From Tetrahymena thermophila SB210 (Eukaryota; Ciliophora; Oligohymenophorea; Hymenostomatida; Tetrahymenidae), in NCBI RefSeq assembly GCF_000189635.1, contig NW_002476061.1:1-57503 (forward strand): a stretch of 57,503 nt of DNA, given 5' to 3'. Position numbers and translations under genes: made by a program. This document shows, piece after piece, positions 50,345 to 57,503 of this stretch. The notes under the pieces were generated by a model, which worked only from the letters and a program-made list of their open reading frames with translations, was not told the DNA's origin and made no database searches. How positions within the stretch are numbered: position 1 is the stretch's first letter; the number at the start of each line of letters is the position of its first letter.

Positions 50345-53300
50345 TTGATAGATTGATTTACAAATTAAATCCTAAATTATAAATTACACTCAACATAAAT
50401 TTATTATAGAGTTTGATGATAAATTCACAAAAACAAACTAACAAACTCGCAATATATATTTATTTACTTTTTGAATATTATTGATTGAGATAAAATTCTT
50501 TTTAATGACCAAAAAAAATAAATTAAAATCAAATAAAGTGAAAAAGGATAGAAAATTTAATGCTTTGTTTACTTGTGAAGCGTAATTGAAATTAATTATT
50601 GAGCTGAAAATTAGCTATTGGAGTTTATTTATTCAGGAAATTTATAAATATAATCATCTTTTGTAGAGCAAAGAAAGTGACTGATTGATAAAAAGTTGAT
50701 TTTTGTTTTGATATTTGTTTTCACAACTGTTTAAATTAGTTTAAATGAAAATAAACTACTTAAAAGTTTAGCTTTGAAACAAACATATTACAACTTATTA
50801 ATTAGTTATTTAGTTAAGTAAGTAAGTAATTAATTATCTATCTATTCCATTAATGTTTATATAGTTTATATTTACTTTTTTCGCATCACCTTACTTCAAA
50901 TTTGGTCATATAATTAACATATTTCCATTATATAATACAACAAATTTATTTTACCAACATAAATCAATTAAAATTTATTTTAGTTTTTATAAATAGAATT
51001 ACTAACTTATTAAAATAATGTTGTCTAAAATTTTAAAGCTTTTATCAAATAAACTCACATAATTCTAATTATTTTTGGTGCAAACCTTATATTTTTATAT
51101 TATAGAAGCTAACATAAAATGTCTATTCATCCTAATATTAAAAATTCAAATTTTTTGTTAATTACTAATTTTAAAATATTTTTTCTATTGCTCTTATATT
51201 TGTTTAAATTTATTTTTATCTACAAATATTAATTTGAGTATTAAAAATGTATTTAATATTCATAAATTCATACAAAACAAGTATACACTTAAAGTTGCAA
51301 TAAGTTTATTCTATTTGATTTATTTATTTGGATTGATTTATATAATCACTACTTATTTCATTAAAATAACAGATGAAATTCCTCATTTTTATTTTTAATA
51401 TTGTGTGGTATACTAGTATAAACACTAGTTAGGCCTTTACTCTATAAATTGGTTCTAATCATACATTGAGAATATTTAGGACCTAAATATAAATCCCTTA
51501 GTGGAATTTTCATCTATATTAAATATAAAATAAAATAATATTTATTTGCTTGAAATTATATCATATATTTTGTAATTGAAAGTTGAAATATTAGTTTAAA
51601 ATTTGAGAATTTATTATTATCATTTTAATTGAAATATACTCCTCAATCATTTAATTTTTTACTATTAACTTTCAATTTAAAAAATCTTCCGTTTCGTCAT
51701 AAATAGCTTTAATTTAATAATTTTTTTAACCAAATTGGCCAACAAATATTTAAACGAAACAAAGATTTAATTAGAAATTTTTGAAAACAAAATTATAATT
51801 TCACCAAAAAATTAAACATTTCAAAATAATTGAAATTAATTTGATGTTTTTACTTAATATTTGCCTCGTAAATTTTAAATAAACAAACTATTCAAGAATC
51901 GAAAGTTAAATTGTGTTTTATATTTATAATAAAATAGGTATTTTTGAATTATTTTATTCGCGCTTTTCAAAAAAAAAAAACACTAGCAATTTAAAATAAA
52001 ATTAAAAACACAAAATGATTTATTTTATTATAAATAATTATTTCTTACATAAATTTTAAAAAAAGATAAATTATCTTGTGTCTTTTTATTGTATCACTAA
52101 GTATTTTATTAATCAAGTATTTTTATAACTTACATATTAATTTACGAACAATATAAAGATCTCTTAAAACAACAAATTATTTGAATAGCTTTCTTTGAAT
52201 GGAAAAAAATATAAGCCTAAAATTTGCGGAAAAATAAAAATATTTGTTTGAAAGAATTATTGATTAGCCAAGTAAGCAAAATTAAAAATTAATTTAGCTA
52301 CCAAAGTATTTAATCTGTTATGCCTTTCTCAAATTTGAGCAATACATTAAGCAGAAAATATGAAAATTAAATTAAATTAATTATTACTAAAAGCGATTAT
52401 TAGAATTACTTATTCATTACTATTAAAATTTTGAAATGCATAGGATAATATTCAAATTTTTTTTTAAATTAACAATCACTCTGTGTTTCCACATAAATTT
52501 TGAATATTTTTTAAGTACTTCACCTTTAGTTTTATATATCTATTTTTATTTATTTTAACATATCTCAATTTGGTAAATAACTAATTTAAATCATCAGTAA
52601 ATTTAAGTATTTTCAATCAGCTTTCCAATATAAAAATGAATGTATTAAAGGATAATTTTATAATGCCAGAGTGAGGATATAAAAGAAATATATAAATTTG
52701 AAAGTATTAAGTATATATTTTACATATAATTCAAATCTGATAATATATTAAACTTAAAAATTTTGAAAGAATAAATTAAAAATACTGCTTTTAATTAAAT
52801 ATTTTAAAATAAAATAAAAACTTGTTTCACAATTATACGTTTTTTTTGTAATTTAATCAAAATATTTAAGTAGTAATTGTTATTTTAACTATTACGTAGA
52901 TATGAAGAATCTATCTTTTTATTATCCGAATATAAGATATCTGATGAATTTATTTCAGATAAAAAATAACAAATAAATATTCATAAACATGAATACAAAC
53001 AAATACAAATACATATTTATTTATATGTTATGTGTTTTAATATTTGCTTATTTTGTGAAGAGCCTAATATTAAAATTTATGACAGTCAGAAATTCTAAAT
53101 GAAATAATATTTTTGGAGGAGTGAAATCGATAAATGAATGAATGAATGGACTTATTTATATTAGCTTGTTTTAATTAATGCTAGAGAATAAATGAAATTG
53201 CAAATAAATTAATCAATCAAATCAATGAATCAAATCGGTGAAAAAAGCAAAAAACTAAAAGATTATTTTCTGTTAAGTATTGAAAATGAATTAAGCTGAA

Positions 53301-53544
53301 AAAAATAAATAAACAAACAAACATCTATTTCATAATAAGGCTGGTTAATAGTCATTAGTATGTTTTTTAAAGGAATATGAAAAACTGAAGTCTTTCAATT
53401 GATTGGAGCTATAAAATGAAAGGAGTAAAAAAATTTAAAAAGTAAAAACATTAAACACTTTAAAATAAAAAGAAAGCGTCTTTTTTCAATAAAGAGAAAG
53501 GAAAAATCAAAAAAAGTTCTAAAAGGGCGAAATAACTTAAAAAA
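50345..53544. other. 3.2 kb gene-free region
   Basis: Very AT-rich DNA between two plus-strand genes. I read it in all frames with TAA/TAG as Gln and found no exon-like stretch with splice signals, no LRR or PAS similarity, and no tRNA or other RNA gene. GGACTCTAT-like or other promoter motifs are not recognisable. A small TAAGTAAG run occurs near 50815-50830, and a GAATGAAT run near 53137. Confidence 0.5.
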
Positions 53545-56500
53545 ATGAATCTAGGGGATAAACAAAAGAAGCCAGCAATCACCAACCAACCCAGTAAGAG
53601 AATGGCTACTGGGTAAGGCCAGAATAGCAAAGACTTAAAGCCTTAGTAATATTTAAAATTTGTTTAAATACTATTAAAAGTTGATTAGTTTCAGCCATTA
53701 TTTCTCTTGCTACACTAATAGCAGCAGATTAAATTTTAAATTGAATTTAAGTGTAGCAATTAAGATAGAAAAGTCATTATTAACTATTTTATATCAAATT
53801 ATACAGTGTCGAAGTGAAATTAGTAACATGGAATAAGGACTCTCATGGGCTCTTTGATTACGAAAGCAAAAGTGTTGATCTTAAATTCATAAAAATAGAA
53901 ACTCCTTGTGAAATCTATCGCTTGAGTAACTTTTTAAGCTACTTGCTAGTTTTTTTTTTTTCTAAGAAAAAACTCCATCACTAGCTAAATTATAGAATTA
54001 GTGCAGGAGTAGTGCCATTAAGAGATAGAATTAGGCACATTTAAAATGCAAATTCTAATTCTCAAAAATATTTACAATAGCATGTATTAACATTTTTTTA
54101 ATAAATTTACAGAGAAAGAACCTGCTGCGGATGGTTCAAAAGAAAAGGAAGAATTTAAACTATTAGATTCACCTATAGAACAAAATAACAAAGAAAATTT
54201 AACAAACAAAAATTCTGTGTTCCTAGCATCAATAGACGTTAACGAAGCAGTTATGAGTAAATAGATAATATTAAACATATTTGCGACAGTATTCCTATTT
54301 TGAAGAGAAGAACATTAATGATTTAGCGATCTATTATTAAATTATAGAAAAATTTTGCAACATGTTAAATCGCTTGAAAGGACTTTGCATAAATAATAAT
54401 TTAAACATCTACTGAAGCACATATGCCAACAACGGATTTTCAGCTAAATTAACATTTTTTTTTCGTTAAAATAATAGGAGGTTCCTAATTCTAGTTCAAC
54501 GCATTCAGAGATAGCTTGGGTACTTTTAATGAAAACTAGCAATAACAAGAATCTTACTTGATTGTAAGAAGTTTGAAAAATGAAAAAAATGTTTAAAAAG
54601 GCTATGAACTCAAAATAGGAGACATAGTGAAGTTTGGAAGAATTGAATATTAAGTCATTCAAGTAAGAAATAAAGACGAGTAGGCATAAATCAGGAATAT
54701 CTAAAAATAAGTAATAATTAAATCAATAAATAAATAAACTACTCATTTCTCAATAAATTTCCTCTAACTCTAACTTGTCTATCTCTAGATAATTATTTAA
54801 AATTTTTTTTTCTTAAATAGATCAATCAATCGATCTATTGATTGATTAAATAAACTAACAAATTATTTACAGATCTATTTCTAACTTTCCTCTCATTATA
54901 ATCACAATAATGTTAAGAATGAATAAATGCGCTCTCTAATACATAAAAATAATCCTCAAAAAAAGCAAATTTTCATTTGTCTATTTAATCTCAAACACTT
55001 AAATTGATAAGAGGTTCTAGAATTATGATAAATGGTAATTGCTACTAATGTCAACAAATACAAAGCTGTTTTATTTAAAAAAATATGCTTATTTATCTTA
55101 AATCTATTATTAAGCTTATATGTAATTACTCCGATTACAATCTGTTTGGTGTAAATTTTTAGAAGAAGCAATTAATTATCTTTTGGAGCCATTTATATAA
55201 AAATAATATTTTGATAGACTTGTTATTGTGTATAGAATAGAGTAAAAATAAAAATATTCTTTAAAAATAAATAGATACATTTTCAAGATGAATAGATGAT
55301 AAATGAATCTCAACAAAGATAATGTAAAATTTGTTTAGGTGAAGAAGAAACTGCTGATAACTTCTTTTGCAATCCCTGCGATTGTAAAGGAAGCTGTGAA
55401 TATGTGCATTTTGAATGCTTAAAGAACTGGATTTAGTCAAAAGTAAAGCAAAAAAAAGCAGACAACACAATAGTTTATAGTTGGAAAAAAAGTGATTGCG
55501 AGCTATGTAAAAAACCTCTCCCTAAACATGTTAATTATCATAATAAATTGAATGATCTACTTGATGTTGAAATACCAGACGATAAACCTTACATCATTTT
55601 AGAATCAATTGCTAAGGAAAAGAAAGTTGTCAAAACCCTCTTCATTTTCTCTACAAATGTTGAAGATAAAGAAATAAAATTGGTAATTAATTTAATTAAG
55701 TATTTAAAAGATTTTTATTTTCTATTGTGTCCATTACATTTATACAAAAATAAAATAGCTATTTTGGAGCTAATTATTTTTTATCAAACAATATTTGGCA
55801 CAATTTACTCAAAAACTATCTGAAAGAAATTAAATTTGCTTACAAAAAATATTAATCAAATTGTTTGTATTTTCTATTAAGAAATTATTTTAAAATTATT
55901 TTATTTTTTAAACAGGGAAGAGGACACTAATGCGAAGTAAGAATTTCAGATATTTCTGTCAGCAGAACTCACTCAATGATTAAATATAAAGATGGAAAAT
56001 TTACCATTTTCGATAATAATAGTAAGTTTGGTACTCTGATTAAAATCAATGAAAATTTAGATATAGTAAGCGATAAAAAAGCTGTTTAAATTGGAAGAAC
56101 TGTTATTACTTTTGCATAAAAGATGGGTAGTGTTGGCCAAGGAAATTAATTCTAAGAGAGAAGTGAAACGTAAAAAATAAATAGCCACCATCATCATCAC
56201 CATAATCACAATTTCCCTAACGTTTAAATTTTAAATGGAGCTCCTAATAGTCCAATTGTTCCTCATAATCAACCCCTTCCTAATGGAAGCTCTAATGGAG
56301 GAAGTCAAACAAATATTCCTGTCAATGGATAGGCACCAATAAACAATTACAATGGATATTATAATAATGGATTTTATGGAAACCTTTAATAATAAGTTTA
56401 ATTTTCTGCAGCAGAAAGTGCATAATACGCTTACTTGCAGCAAATAAATTAAGGATAAGTTGCGAATTAAATAGGAAACTAATAAATACAGTAATAAAAT

Positions 56501-56614
56501 ACAAATATTTATTCAATTCCTTCTCAATATTAAAACAATACTTATCCTACATATTAAGCTGGTAGTGACCAAACAGTACTCAAATAAAGCAATAAAAGTA
56601 ACAGATAATAGTGA
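53545..56614 (+). CDS. FHA-like / RING-CH (RINGv) zinc finger / FHA domain protein
   Basis: Six exons join to exactly 568 codons: 53545-53645, 53807-53925, 54113-54256, 54478-54710, 55275-55682 and 55916-56614 (TGA 56612-56614). Residues about 35-190 form an FHA-like region ending GYELKIGDIVKFGRIEYQVI. Residues about 215-290 are a RING-CH finger: CKICLGEEE, CNPCDCKGSCEYVHFECLKN and CELCKKPLP give the C4HC3 ligand pattern. After YIILES comes a typical FHA domain from about residue 336: GRGHQCEVRISDISVSRTHS, with the Arg/Ser/His phosphothreonine-binding set, and FDNNSKFGTLI. The tail has six consecutive His and Asn/Gln-rich low complexity. The arrangement is that of a ciliate family. RING-CH fingers recruit ubiquitin-conjugating enzymes and FHA binds phosphothreonine, so a phosphorylation-directed ubiquitin ligase is likely. 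No membrane helix is seen, unlike MARCH ligases. ATG 53545 is the first in frame. Confidence 0.9.
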
Positions 56615-57503
56615 TAGACCATGACATTCATTAATAATCTTAAACAAGTTTTCTTTAGAGGCTATTTGAAAATAACTAATAATTAATCTCTAAAGTATTA
56701 CTTTTTCAAATTTATCTCTTGTTCATATAAATAAAAACAGGATATCCATCAATCAATCAACCCAATAAAATTAAAATGATAATAAAATTAACAAGAATTC
56801 TTTTAAAATAATAATTGATTCATAAATTCATCATTACTGTTATTTATCCATCAATAGCAAATAATAATTCTTACTATCGATAATCAATCAATCTTACATT
56901 CATACATACATACGTACATTCTTCATTCTATAATTACATACGTTGATATATACTTACATATAACCAAAATAAAACTATTTGATTATTATAAATAAAAAAT
57001 AATATGTATATTAATAAAATAATAATATCAGTAAAAAATATTTATCACTTTAATATTTTAAATAATGATAAATCAATTCTTCAATAAATGAATCAATCTT
57101 CTATCTATCTATCTTTGTAATAGTTCTCAATCGTATGCTCTGATTACTTCAATCAATTTAAAACTAGCAAAATATGTTTAAACAGGCAATCTAACAAGAA
57201 AATCACTCCTATAAAATGTGCATTAGAAGAATCAACAGTGATGATTACTAATTAATTAATTATTTAAATCCTTTTTAATATGTCTCATAATTAATTAATC
57301 GATTGCAGTTAGTTAGTTATCACACAATAGCATGAAGCTCTGTTAGTTTATATTAAATAAATACATACTATATAATTAAAATTATTCATTTCAAGAATTT
57401 TATACTATATATTAGATACATGTATGAGTTAATTCTACAATTAATTGCTTTAAAATTAATTCTTATTTATGTTATTCTATTGATAAAAAGTATATAAAAT
57501 TAA
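56615..57503. other. AT-rich downstream region, no gene seen
   Basis: 3' flank of the FHA/RING-CH gene. Contains several short tetranucleotide runs (AATC near 56745 and 56880, CATA near 56900, CTAT near 57100). No exon, LRR core or RNA gene recognised up to the window end. Confidence 0.5.

Noticed and set aside
54087..55470. Several minus-strand frames of 60-72 codons
   Set aside because: They are antisense to FHA/RING-CH gene exons and introns, with no family similarity.
55548..55823. 91-codon plus-strand open frame as a gene of its own
   Set aside because: Its first part is the 3' portion of the RING-CH exon (ending at 55682); the rest is read-through into an intron.

Overview
The window is ciliate DNA, most like the genus Tetrahymena. 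It is extremely AT-rich, every recognisable coding frame is littered with TAA and TAG read as glutamine with only TGA used as stop, and introns are AT-rich with GTAAAA/GTAATA-type donors and TAG/AAG acceptors. Because genes are cut into short exons, almost no long open frame exists; genes were found by reading exon-sized pieces and checking that they join in frame. Nothing here decides whether the DNA is germline (micronuclear) or somatic (macronuclear): no telomere repeat or chromosome-breakage sequence was seen, and a decayed Tc1/mariner transposon is present.

Positions 1-31900 are one long minus-strand array of leucine-rich-repeat (LRR) genes and gene remnants. Each roughly 95-base exon encodes one ~31-residue LRR of the ribonuclease-inhibitor style, and every exon whose donor I worked out ends in codon phase 2. 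Nine copies of a distinctive C-terminal exon (pattern K-x-x-K-x-K-R-L-[IV]) mark gene ends at 425, 3360, ~6262, 7967, 10796, 13776, 15314, 22298 and 26197. The left part (1-13330) is a tandem array of ~2.9 kb gene-sized units (A1-A5), one of which (A3) is destroyed near a Tc1/mariner remnant at about 6540-7560. The right part is a segmental duplication: 13350-21800 matches 21850-31900, and the left copy has lost ~2.5 kb at a (GATA)n tract. Some units are broken by frameshift, truncation or stop loss; others look intact.

Positions 32323-47921 hold two tandem minus-strand paralogs of the large ciliate multi-pass membrane proteins with a TmcB-like core and a cytoplasmic PAS domain, probably sensors of an unknown signal. 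Their exon structure agrees from the first exon to the last.

Positions 49634-57503 are on the plus strand: a small three-exon gene of unknown function, a 3.2 kb gene-free stretch, then a six-exon gene whose exons join to exactly 568 codons and encode an FHA-like / RING-CH / FHA protein, a probable membrane-independent ubiquitin ligase or phospho-dependent adaptor.

The most notable unexplained items are two 122-bp inverted-repeat elements flanked by TA (32818-32939, inside an intron of the first PAS gene, and 27402-27523, present in one LRR duplicate and absent from the other). They look like Tc1/mariner-type miniature elements and sit beside the transposase remnant, so a mobile family may have been active in this lineage.
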